From Candidatus Saccharimonadota bacterium (lineage in GTDB: Bacteria > Patescibacteriota > Saccharimonadia > Saccharimonadales > Saccharimonadaceae): a stretch of DNA of 64,000 nucleotides. Positions within the stretch are counted from its first letter, which is position 1. Every line of letters starts with the position of its first letter. The notes below the pieces were generated by a model. It saw only the letters and a list, made by a program, of their open reading frames with translations, searched no databases and was not told where the DNA came from. The stretch lies in the NCBI GenBank assembly GCA_905372095.1, contig CAJPNK010000001.1:124001-188000 (forward strand). Reading direction: 5' to 3'. Made by a program: the position numbers and the translations under genes. Below, piece by piece: positions 1 through 8,043 of this stretch.

Positions 1-2
1 AA

Positions 3-905
3 GAGGTTAGCCGCGGCGAGCTACTAAAGGCCGCAGGAATCGGTCTAGGATTATTGGCCGCGGGAGCTTGCGCCGCTGAAAACTCTGGCTCCGCAGGACC
101 AACCGACCCAACAGCCGACACAAAACCCGTGCCGAGACCAACTCCTGAAGCAGCAACGCCAACACCCGTAGAAACCGCCAAGCCGGTAGAGCAAGAACCT
201 CTACCAGACCCTGAACAGCTTATCTCGCGCGAAAGAGCAGAGAAATTATTCAAATTTCCAGACTGGAAAAGCGCGGTCGCCGAGGCCGGAAGCGAAAAAG
301 CCGCTGCCGACAGCATAGCTACAAGCCTCGAGGGTATGATAAATGGCATTCTTAACCCTCTATCCTTAGTTAGCGAAGAGGATCGTGCAGAGCTAGGGCT
401 AGGGCAGCGCATTCAGAACGAAAAACTAAATAATTTCCGCGAAAATCTCCAAAAACGTGTCACGGAACTATTTCTAGAACTTACGACGGACGATCCTACC
501 CAGGGGTCTATACCAGAATCTATGGCATGGCTTGCTAAAAGAGGAGGAAATAACACTTTAGTAGCTCTGACCCAATGCGGCAATCCTGAATCGCTAAATG
601 GAGACCCATTGTTCTCCAGAACTGTTGAACGCGAAGGTGATTTAAAAGGAGAAGGAAAAGTATTGTATTTCACCAATTTTCCAACCCAACCGCATAAAAT
701 AAGAATCGGGACCTCCTTTGTCATGAAAGACAACCTAGACCCAGAGCCTGGCTCAACTGCTTGTCAAGCATTAGATAGAAAGATACAAGAAGATAGCAAA
801 GCTAGCGAAAGCAAGTTTTTCGTATTTGACTTCACACCACCGGAAGAAGAAGGTCCTATGAAACTGGTAGATTTAAGGATAAAGAATTCAGTCAACGAAC
901 CGTAA
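3..905 (+). CDS. Secreted or lipoprotein-like protein, 5' truncated by the window
   Basis: The reading frame is open to the window edge, so the true start lies upstream. The visible N-terminus carries a hydrophobic stretch ending in a cysteine (AAGIGLGLLAAGAC), preceded by SRGELLK. This resembles a lipoprotein or Tat-like signal, although the residues before the Cys are not a textbook lipobox. A Pro/Thr/Glu-rich spacer follows, as in proteins that hold a domain away from the membrane, and then about 220 residues I do not recognise. The gene lies directly upstream of the type IV secretion-like cluster, separated from it by a terminator, so it is probably a separate transcript. Function unknown. 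Confidence 0.6.
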   Translation, partial: EVSRGELLKAAGIGLGLLAAGACAAENSGSAGPTDPTADTKPVPRPTPEAATPTPVETAKPVEQEPLPDPEQLISRERAEKLFKFPDWKSAVAEAGSEKAAADSIATSLEGMINGILNPLSLVSEEDRAELGLGQRIQNEKLNNFRENLQKRVTELFLELTTDDPTQGSIPESMAWLAKRGGNNTLVALTQCGNPESLNGDPLFSRTVEREGDLKGEGKVLYFTNFPTQPHKIRIGTSFVMKDNLDPEPGSTACQALDRKIQEDSKASESKFFVFDFTPPEEEGPMKLVDLRIKNSVNEP

Positions 906-931
906 TAACTGTAAACCGCATAACTATACCA

Positions 932-962
932 AAATAAAAGGCGTTTATAACGTCTTTTATTT
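932..962. terminator. Bidirectional intrinsic terminator
   Basis: Two 14-base arms (932-945 and 949-962) pair fully apart from one G-U wobble, around a 3-base loop. The arms are A-rich on the left and T-rich on the right, so the hairpin can act in either direction. It closes the upstream gene and insulates the secretion cluster that follows. Confidence 0.8.
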
Positions 963-975
963 TATTTACGGTTTG

Positions 976-981
976 TATAAT
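976..981 (+). promoter_or_regulatory. -10 box of the secretion cluster
   Basis: A perfect TATAAT lies just after the terminator. Transcription would begin near 988, about 12 bases before the ATG at 1000. This argues against the longer in-frame TTG start at 973. No convincing -35 hexamer is visible. Confidence 0.6.
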
Positions 982-999
982 GTATACTGTATAGTGATT

Positions 1000-3900
1000 A
1001 TGTATAAAAAGATTTCGCTGATCTTAATCGCTTTCGTCGTATTTGTGTCATCTTTTACTGGACTATTGAGTAATCAAGCGGTCGCTGCCGAGCCAGACGC
1101 ACACCCTTTTTATCCTAAAGGTATTGCAGATACCGCAGAGAAAGCCGCTTTTGCTAATATGCTATGGGCCTGCTACAACAGAGAAGATGAAATGGATGTA
1201 AGTCCTAGTATAGGAGACGCCAAGCTTAATTCTAATAGAGATGTAGCTACCGTCAGTGCTATAACTAACATAGAGAACGGAACGGCCGGAAGTGACACAG
1301 ATGATAAGATAGCGTGCAGCAGTCTTGACGATGGCTTTAAACGTGGGATGACACGGTTAGGTTATCTCAGAAGTGGAGAAGATGTAACCCAACGTGTAAT
1401 TTATTGCAATATGAACCGAGCAGTTAGCGGCGTTGTTGTAAATGCGTCAGAGGCTTGCCCAGCTAGAACTGGAACGTCTGACCGTATTATTGTTAATGGA
1501 CCTAAAGTAGCAGCAGAAGCTATCTTTAAAAATGCCGAACCTATTCATGGGTATATCTCATATTATATAGGCTATAAAATGTTGGCACAAGAATGCGGTA
1601 TTACCGATAAGGGAGTAAGAAAAAAAGATGATGGATTAGATGGCAGCGAATATTCTCAAATAGGTATCGTAAAGGCAGATGGTACTATTGAGAAGCATGC
1701 TTATCAATTAGCTAATGCAGATTCTGAAATATCATTATGGAATACTGGCCCTGACAACATATATAAGTCTACGTGCTATAGTATGGTAAAGGGTCATATG
1801 GGCGAAAACGGTGACTGGACCACTGCGTACGCTGCATATGTAAAGAGTCAAATAAAATCCCCATCTAGTTCTAAATCTAGTTCTGGAGATTGCGAGAAAA
1901 AATACCCAACAAGCGGTGGCGCCTGTAGGACGGGAGCTGAACATAAGGGTGATCCTTCATTTTGTGATAAAACTTACAAGCTTTATAGTGAAGAAGAAAT
2001 TGCTGCAGCAGCAGATGCTCGGACAAAAGCAGGGATGAAAGAAAGCAATACGGCTAATGAAGCCTGCAAATATGCGGCTGGATCAAGCAGTTCTGGATCT
2101 GGAGCCAGCAGCGGAACTGTCACTCTACCCGATGGATCAACTATCGAAGCAGATCCAGAAGCAGAGGGGGCAGATTCGGAAGAAGACCAAGAAAACTGCA
2201 AAATCGACTACATTGGTTGGATAGTCTGTCCGATTGTCAACACTCTGGCCAGTATGTCTGAGGGCGCACGAGCACAACTAATTAATATGTTAACTGTTGA
2301 CGCCAAAAGTATTCTAGGCGATACTTCCGAGGGCTCTGTCTATTCGTATTGGTCAAAGATTCGCGATTATGCAAATATCCTTTTCGTGGTATTCTTCCTG
2401 TTCGTCATCTATTCGCAGATGACTGGATACGGTTTAGACAATTACGGCATTAAACGCATGTTACCTAAGCTAATTATCGGCGTAATTGTAGTCAATGCGT
2501 CATTTTATATATGCGGATTACTAGTAGATCTGTCGAATGTCGTCGGGTCGAGTGCTTTCAACTTTGTCTCGACCGCTGCCGTCGGCGATATACCAGCGGG
2601 TGATTGGTCAAACAGTGACAGTAGCTGGATAAATAAGATAGCAGCAGGTGCTTTGATTCTAACAGTTGGTTATTTTGCACTAGCAGCGGTAATTTCGATG
2701 CTACTGTTTGTAGTGATCACAGCAGTAACTACAATCTTCTTACTAGGTGTGCGAGAGGCTATCATAATCATGTGTATCGTACTGTCGCCGCTAGCATTCG
2801 TCGCGATGATAATGCCAAATACCGAGGGATTGTACAAAAAATGGTGGAGTGCTTTCAAAGCCTCTCTGATGGTCTATCCGATGGTGGGACTAGTTTTTGG
2901 TGCTAGTAATTTAGCGGCGAGAATTCTCGGTAGCGGCCTTAAGGAAAGCGATATTATTATGCAGTCTATCGTTGCTTTGCTAGTGTTTGCACCATTACTG
3001 ATCGTACCGAAACTAGTCAGAAGCGCCGTTGAAATCATCGGTATCGGCGGGGCAGTTGCTTGGCTTAATAAAAAGATGAACAAGGGCCGAGATAGACTGA
3101 CCGACAAGGTCGGCAAGTGGCGAGAAAATAAACTCACTAGCCAGTTTGGTAAGCATCGCCGCGAAAAGGCGCAGCTTAGGAACGCTCAGATACGTGGCGG
3201 CACTTATCGAGGTAGAGGAGGTATTGCCAACTTTAGAAACTGGCGATCAGCAGCCAATAGAAGACTTAATGCTAAGAGCGGCGATTTCGGCCAGAAGCGC
3301 AAACTAGCCGGCTCTGCAGCAGCATTAGCGGAAGACAACGAACGTATGAAGGCTGCCAACGCCTGGATCGCTGACAACAATATGTCGTCTGATCGTTTGG
3401 CTGAGATAGCTACTGGTTTCACGAGAGACAAAGATGGTAAAAAAGTAGCAGCAGATTTGAGCGGTATATCATCTTATCAACGGCGCGCCGCCATGCAGGC
3501 TTTAGCTCCACATATGACCAGCAAACAAGCATCCGACCTGGCTGAAGCTTCGGCATCATTCGGGGACGCCTCGCTGCAAAAAGAAGCCGCCAACGCTATC
3601 GCTGAGTCTGGCGCCAAGAAAGCGCCGTGGTTAGGCGGTAAGCAACTAGAAGCTATCAGGCAGGGTACTTATAACGAAAAAGAAGCTATGGCAGATTATA
3701 TCAAGAACAAAGCTAGCGGCTCAGGCCTGGCTAACGCAGATGCAGATGCCGTCAGGAGGATGGTGGAGTTTTCAACAGACCAAGCTCGCCATAATGCCGA
3801 TAATTCCTATATGAAATCACTGATGAATGCTCGAGCATCATTAGATAACGACCCCAAGACAGCTGGCACTGTTCCAGCTTCGGTACGCGCGGAGATTAAT

Positions 3901-4248
3901 AAGATTCCTCCTTTGCAGCAGCAACAAACCCACGGTACCAGCAGCAATCAGGGTGCTGGTAGTAGTCAGGGATCTAGTGGTAGCCCTAGTCCTAAAGGTA
4001 GTACTCCGCCGCCGAATCCAGGCTCTGGTAGCGGAGGACAAGGTCCTCAAAATTCTACACCGCCGCCAAAACCTAGCAACACTCCTGATACTTCTAAGTC
4101 TAATTCTAGTAGCGACCCTGGAAGCGACAGCGGATCTAGTAATTCTAGCAATAGCAGCAGTTCTGACTCTTCTGGGGGAGGCACAACGACGCATAATGGG
4201 CAAACATTCACCCAAACCAGTAGCGGATTGTACATACCAAAGCATTAG
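1000..4248 (+). CDS. VirB6/TrbL-like polytopic membrane protein of a type IV secretion-like system
   Basis: Predicted inner-membrane channel component. The 1082-residue protein starts with a signal peptide (MYKKISLILIAFVVFVSSF, then AVAA). A Cys-containing, Ser-rich extracytoplasmic region of about 400 residues follows, then roughly six to seven hydrophobic segments between residues 455 and 690 arranged as in VirB6/TrbL proteins. A basic stretch, an Ala-rich helical region and a Ser/Pro/Gly low-complexity tail from about residue 965 complete it. ATG 1000 is chosen because TATAAT sits at 976-981, so the in-frame TTG at 973 would lie upstream of the transcript. It is the first gene of a co-directional cluster with PrgI and VirB4 homologues. 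The assignment rests on topology and neighbours; sequence similarity to VirB6 is weak by eye. Confidence 0.7.
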   Translation: MYKKISLILIAFVVFVSSFTGLLSNQAVAAEPDAHPFYPKGIADTAEKAAFANMLWACYNREDEMDVSPSIGDAKLNSNRDVATVSAITNIENGTAGSDTDDKIACSSLDDGFKRGMTRLGYLRSGEDVTQRVIYCNMNRAVSGVVVNASEACPARTGTSDRIIVNGPKVAAEAIFKNAEPIHGYISYYIGYKMLAQECGITDKGVRKKDDGLDGSEYSQIGIVKADGTIEKHAYQLANADSEISLWNTGPDNIYKSTCYSMVKGHMGENGDWTTAYAAYVKSQIKSPSSSKSSSGDCEKKYPTSGGACRTGAEHKGDPSFCDKTYKLYSEEEIAAAADARTKAGMKESNTANEACKYAAGSSSSGSGASSGTVTLPDGSTIEADPEAEGADSEEDQENCKIDYIGWIVCPIVNTLASMSEGARAQLINMLTVDAKSILGDTSEGSVYSYWSKIRDYANILFVVFFLFVIYSQMTGYGLDNYGIKRMLPKLIIGVIVVNASFYICGLLVDLSNVVGSSAFNFVSTAAVGDIPAGDWSNSDSSWINKIAAGALILTVGYFALAAVISMLLFVVITAVTTIFLLGVREAIIIMCIVLSPLAFVAMIMPNTEGLYKKWWSAFKASLMVYPMVGLVFGASNLAARILGSGLKESDIIMQSIVALLVFAPLLIVPKLVRSAVEIIGIGGAVAWLNKKMNKGRDRLTDKVGKWRENKLTSQFGKHRREKAQLRNAQIRGGTYRGRGGIANFRNWRSAANRRLNAKSGDFGQKRKLAGSAAALAEDNERMKAANAWIADNNMSSDRLAEIATGFTRDKDGKKVAADLSGISSYQRRAAMQALAPHMTSKQASDLAEASASFGDASLQKEAANAIAESGAKKAPWLGGKQLEAIRQGTYNEKEAMADYIKNKASGSGLANADADAVRRMVEFSTDQARHNADNSYMKSLMNARASLDNDPKTAGTVPASVRAEINKIPPLQQQQTHGTSSNQGAGSSQGSSGSPSPKGSTPPPNPGSGSGGQGPQNSTPPPKPSNTPDTSKSNSSSDPGSDSGSSNSSNSSSSDSSGGGTTTHNGQTFTQTSSGLYIPKH

Positions 4249-4273
4249 TAGCTTCATAAAATGTTTTATGCGC

Positions 4274-4279
4274 TATAAT
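4274..4279 (+). promoter_or_regulatory. -10 box of the PrgI gene
   Basis: TATAAT ends seven bases before the ATG at 4287, so the transcript would begin at or next to the start codon. There is no Shine-Dalgarno sequence in between. This gives the PrgI-VirB4 genes a promoter of their own inside the cluster. Confidence 0.6.
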
Positions 4280-4286
4280 AAGCAGT

Positions 4287-5273
4287 ATGGCAGAATATAA
4301 AGTCGCACAAGACGTCGAAGCAGAAGACAAGCTGATCGGACCGTTTAGCTTCCGACAGTTTATCTACCTGATAATTGCTGCTGTTGCTGTTGCCTTAGCC
4401 TGGGGATTGGGTCAGATATTTATCGGTTTGGCAATTATTCCTTTGCCAGTTATCATATTTTTCACCGTGTTGGCGCTGCCGCTGCGCAAGGATCAGCCGA
4501 TGGAGATCTATGTAGCAGCTATTATCTCTTATAGGCTGAAGCCGCGCAAGCGCGTCTGGTCGCCCGACGGTATCGAATCGCTGATCGAGATAACCGTACC
4601 AAAAGCCGTCGATGAGCATCTGACAAAAGACCTATCGCAGATGGAGACCGAAAAGCGCCTGTCGTACCTAGCAGATATCGCCGACACCAAGGGCTGGTCG
4701 ATCCGCCATACTACCGAACCAACTCCGAACAGTTCGATGGTATCAGACCAATATTACGCAGCCCAGCAGACAGTTGGTATGCTCGACGAAGACGGCAGTG
4801 TCGCCAGAAAGTTCGACGCTATGATTTCGCGGGCAGACCAAGAGCGCCACGACCGAATTATCCAAAATATGTATTATCAAACGCAGACGCAAGCGCCAAC
4901 ACCGCAGCCGATGACCAGCCAGGCGGCACCGCCTCAGGCGCCTCAAGCCTTTGATAAAGATAACGTCGGTGATACAGCCATGCAAAACGATGAACATTTG
5001 CCAAAGTTCAACCCTTACCCGACCATTCACCAATCAGTTATCCAGCCTACGAGCCAGCAAAGCAACACAACCGCCAACAGTCCTATTCAAGCTAGCTCAA
5101 CAGAGCCAACCAAGCCAGCCGAACCAACAGCAAACACTAGCGCAACAGCAACTTCAGATGATATAATTAGTTTAGCTAATAATAGCGGCTTGTCGATCGC
5201 CGCCCTGCAGCACGAAGTAGATCGAGTCAAACAGAAGAAAGAAGACAGCGAAGTATTTATTTCGCTGCGCTAG
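4287..5273 (+). CDS. PrgI family protein (VirB3-like component)
   Basis: Small inner-membrane component that usually partners VirB4 in Gram-positive and CPR type IV secretion systems. The N-terminus (about residues 1-95) matches the PrgI pattern: a short cytoplasmic start, the motif GPFSFRQFIYL, two adjacent membrane helices (about 20-65), then a basic segment with RLKPRKRVWSPDG. The rest of the 328 residues is an unusual extension, first a charged helical part and then a long Pro/Gln/Thr-rich linker (about 200-290). Typical PrgI proteins are near 110-140 residues, so this extension is a lineage feature. It lies between the VirB6-like gene and the VirB4 genes. Confidence 0.85.
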   Translation: MAEYKVAQDVEAEDKLIGPFSFRQFIYLIIAAVAVALAWGLGQIFIGLAIIPLPVIIFFTVLALPLRKDQPMEIYVAAIISYRLKPRKRVWSPDGIESLIEITVPKAVDEHLTKDLSQMETEKRLSYLADIADTKGWSIRHTTEPTPNSSMVSDQYYAAQQTVGMLDEDGSVARKFDAMISRADQERHDRIIQNMYYQTQTQAPTPQPMTSQAAPPQAPQAFDKDNVGDTAMQNDEHLPKFNPYPTIHQSVIQPTSQQSNTTANSPIQASSTEPTKPAEPTANTSATATSDDIISLANNSGLSIAALQHEVDRVKQKKEDSEVFISLR

Positions 5274-5291
5274 GCAAAGAAAGGAGTGGGG

Positions 5292-6170
5292 GTGCCGCCA
5301 AACAATTTACCGCCGAATCAAGCACCAATGCCAGCGCCAATGCCGCCGGCTATTGCTGGTTCTGGGCAAAATATCGCGACACCAGGCGACCCCGCTGGCA
5401 ATCCTGGCGCACCATCATCGACCGACCCGAAAAAGGGCAAAGGTAAAGAACAGCCAAAGGCCACTAGCACCCAAAATTCCCTGATTTTTTCAGAATTACG
5501 CGACAGTATGGTGGTGATGAACGACGGATCGTTTCGCGCTATTGTTGCTTGCAAATCGATCAACTTCGACCTGATGAGCTCGCGCGAACGCGACGGCGTC
5601 GAGCTAAGCTATCAAGATTTCCTCAATGCTTTGTATTTTCCAATTCAAATATTCATTCGCTCGCAGCGGGTCGATATCGGCCCATATCTCGATAAGCTCG
5701 ATGCTCTGCGGCGCGACCAGGATAACATGCTGCTGGGCGTATTGATGGACGATTATATCAACTTTATTGATGTTTTATCGCAAGAAGCTAACATCATGGA
5801 CAAAAGCTTTTTTGTGGTCATTCCGTATTTTCCGACTGGTGACGTTACCAATATCGTCCAACAGAGCAAGGGGATATTCTCGATATTATTTGGTAGCAAG
5901 AAAGAAAACGTCACCAAAATCGACACCCAAACCTACGCCAAAGCCAAAGAAGAAATCAAAAACCGCGTCGATTCGGTGATTGGCGGGCTAATGCGCGTCG
6001 GCGTTTATTCTATTCAGCTCAACACCAAGCAGCTGGGCGAATTATATTACAATATATATAATCCAGATACAGCTGTACGAGAGCCGCTTGACGACTTTGG
6101 CGATGTAGCGTCGCTATACGTCCGCAAGGGCGAAGGTAATAATCCGTACACCCACGAGGAGATTAGGTAA
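5292..6170 (+). CDS. TraC-like domain protein (N-terminal half of VirB4)
   Basis: Corresponds to the N-terminal, non-ATPase half of TraC/VirB4 proteins, which contacts the membrane channel. A Pro-rich start of about 55 residues precedes a conserved-looking domain beginning SLIFSELRDSMVVMNDGSFRA. GTG 5292 is preferred over GTG 5286 because an AGGAG at 5282-5286 lies five bases before it and would overlap the earlier codon. The stop overlaps the next gene by one base (TAATG), so the two halves are translationally coupled and probably form one complex. There is no Walker motif here; the ATPase part is the next gene. Confidence 0.8.
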   Translation: MPPNNLPPNQAPMPAPMPPAIAGSGQNIATPGDPAGNPGAPSSTDPKKGKGKEQPKATSTQNSLIFSELRDSMVVMNDGSFRAIVACKSINFDLMSSRERDGVELSYQDFLNALYFPIQIFIRSQRVDIGPYLDKLDALRRDQDNMLLGVLMDDYINFIDVLSQEANIMDKSFFVVIPYFPTGDVTNIVQQSKGIFSILFGSKKENVTKIDTQTYAKAKEEIKNRVDSVIGGLMRVGVYSIQLNTKQLGELYYNIYNPDTAVREPLDDFGDVASLYVRKGEGNNPYTHEEIR

Positions 6171-8017
6171 TGGCCCGCAAGAAAAAGATGGATCCGCTAG
6201 ATATCGCCGCCCAGCAGCGCGAGCGCGAGCAAGCAGAGGTCGAACAAGCTTTCCTCAAGGGTATGACCACGCTGCGCGACTTAATCGCGCCGAGCAGCCT
6301 CGAAATCCATTCGGCTTATTTCCGTATCGGCACCAAATACGGCCGAACTATGTATGTCTACGGTTATCCGCGCCGGTTGTATACGGGCTGGCTATCGGGA
6401 TTAATTAACATTGATCAAGTCCTCGATATCAGTATGTTTATTTATCCTGTCGATACAGCGATTGTCCTCAAAAATTTGCGCAAAAAAGTTACTCAGCTAG
6501 AGGCCGATATGGCGATTAATGCCGAAAAAGGCAAGACGCGCGACCCAGCCAAAGAAGCCGCCCTGCAGGATGCCGAAGAGCTGCGCGACGAGCTGCAGGT
6601 CGGATCAGAGCGCTTTTTCCGCTACGGCCTGTACGTGACGATTTACGGCGATAGCTTAGAGGAATTAGGCTATGTACAGCACTCGATCGAGACATTTTTC
6701 GGGCAGATGCTGGTTTATAGCAAAACCGCCTCTAGTCAGCAAGAACAAGGCCTCAACAGCACGGTGCCGCAAATGAGCGACCAGCTGCAAATTCGCCGCA
6801 ATATGAACACTGGCGCCGTCAGCACCAGCTTCCCATTCACTAGCGCCGACTTAACCCAAGAAAACGGTATTTTGTACGGTATCAATATGCACAACAACGG
6901 CCTGGTGATTTTTGACCGCTACACGCTAGAGAACGCCAACATGGTAGTATTCGCTAAGTCTGGCGCCGGCAAGTCGTTTACTGTCAAGCTAGAGGCTCTT
7001 CGCAGCATGATGATGGGCGCCGATATCCTGATTATCGACCCGGAAAACGAGTACCAGCGGCTAAGCGACGCTGTTGGCGGCAGCTATATCCGGCTCAGCC
7101 TCAGCAGCGACACGCGAATTAATCCTTTTGATCTGCCAAAAGTTATCGACAACGAAGAAGCCGACGACGCCCTGCGTGCCAATCTAGTGACGCTGCACGG
7201 GTTGCTGCGGCTGATGCTGGGCGGAGCTTCAGCTAATAGCGCTGGTATCGGCTTATCGCCATCCGAAGAGGCCGACCTCGACCAAGGCTTGATTGATACT
7301 TACGCTCGCGTCGGCATCACTAGCGATCCACTGACGCACACTTCGGTACCGCCGACAATGGGCGACCTATACGATACTCTGTTACACATGGGCGGTACCG
7401 GCCCGCAGTTAGCGCAGCGCCTGCGCAAATATACCACTGGCACGTTTGCTGGTATCTTTAGTCAGCAGAGCAATATTGATATCAACAACAATATGGTGGT
7501 CTTTAATATTCGCGACCTCGAGGACGAATTGCGGCCAGTGGCCATGTATATCGTCCTTAGCCACATTTGGAATATTGTCCGCACCCAGCAGAAAAAGCGT
7601 ATGTTAATCGTCGATGAGGCTTGGCAGCTGATGAAATATGACGACTCGGCGAACTTTATGTTTAGTTTAGCCAAGCGCGCTCGTAAATATTACCTGGGCC
7701 TGACGACTATCACTCAGGACGTCGAGGACTTCATGGGCAGCAAAATGGGCCGCGCCATTGTTTCGAACTCATCAATGCAGTTACTGCTAAAGCAATCGTC
7801 GAGCGCCGTTGATGTGCTTGGCGACGTTTTCAAATTAACCGAAGAAGAGCGTAAGCGCCTAGCTAACTTCCCAGTCGGGCAGGGGTTATTCTTTGCCGGG
7901 CAGAATCACGTTCATATCCAGATTGTCGCCAGCGACACCGAAACTGGCCTGATTACCACCAACCCGCAGGCAACACTACAACAAGCCGCCGCAGCCGCTG
8001 CCGAGGAGCAGACATAA
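6170..8017 (+). CDS. virB4: VirB4/TraC-like secretion ATPase
   Basis: Hexameric ATPase that powers type IV secretion from the cytoplasmic side of the inner membrane. The 615-residue protein has Walker A SGAGKSF at 264-270, followed by IIDPENEYQRL, and Walker B MLIVDEAWQLM near 480; both are characteristic of the VirB4/TraC family. The first 230 residues contain a charged helical insert rich in Lys and Glu. It overlaps the preceding TraC-like gene by one base. No VirD4 coupling protein or relaxase is seen in the window, so DNA transfer cannot be inferred; protein export is equally possible. The ATPase identity is secure. Confidence 0.93.
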   Translation: MARKKKMDPLDIAAQQREREQAEVEQAFLKGMTTLRDLIAPSSLEIHSAYFRIGTKYGRTMYVYGYPRRLYTGWLSGLINIDQVLDISMFIYPVDTAIVLKNLRKKVTQLEADMAINAEKGKTRDPAKEAALQDAEELRDELQVGSERFFRYGLYVTIYGDSLEELGYVQHSIETFFGQMLVYSKTASSQQEQGLNSTVPQMSDQLQIRRNMNTGAVSTSFPFTSADLTQENGILYGINMHNNGLVIFDRYTLENANMVVFAKSGAGKSFTVKLEALRSMMMGADILIIDPENEYQRLSDAVGGSYIRLSLSSDTRINPFDLPKVIDNEEADDALRANLVTLHGLLRLMLGGASANSAGIGLSPSEEADLDQGLIDTYARVGITSDPLTHTSVPPTMGDLYDTLLHMGGTGPQLAQRLRKYTTGTFAGIFSQQSNIDINNNMVVFNIRDLEDELRPVAMYIVLSHIWNIVRTQQKKRMLIVDEAWQLMKYDDSANFMFSLAKRARKYYLGLTTITQDVEDFMGSKMGRAIVSNSSMQLLLKQSSSAVDVLGDVFKLTEEERKRLANFPVGQGLFFAGQNHVHIQIVASDTETGLITTNPQATLQQAAAAAAEEQT

Positions 8018-8031
8018 TAGCTTAAAAAGGT

Positions 8032-8037
8032 TATAAT
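8032..8037 (+). promoter_or_regulatory. -10 box six bases before a start codon
   Basis: TATAAT is followed by six bases and then the ATG at 8044, which predicts a leaderless transcript. No Shine-Dalgarno sequence is present between the virB4 stop and this start. Confidence 0.6.
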
Positions 8038-8043
8038 AAGATT

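Noticed and set aside
973..999. A longer TTG start for the VirB6-like gene
   Set aside because: The start codon precedes and touches the TATAAT box at 976-981, so it would not be in the mRNA. ATG 1000 also gives a cleaner signal peptide.
3841..4257. A 138-codon minus-strand frame under the tail of the VirB6-like gene
   Set aside because: It mirrors the Ser/Pro/Gly low-complexity coding sequence of the plus strand and encodes an Arg-rich sequence typical of a shadow frame.
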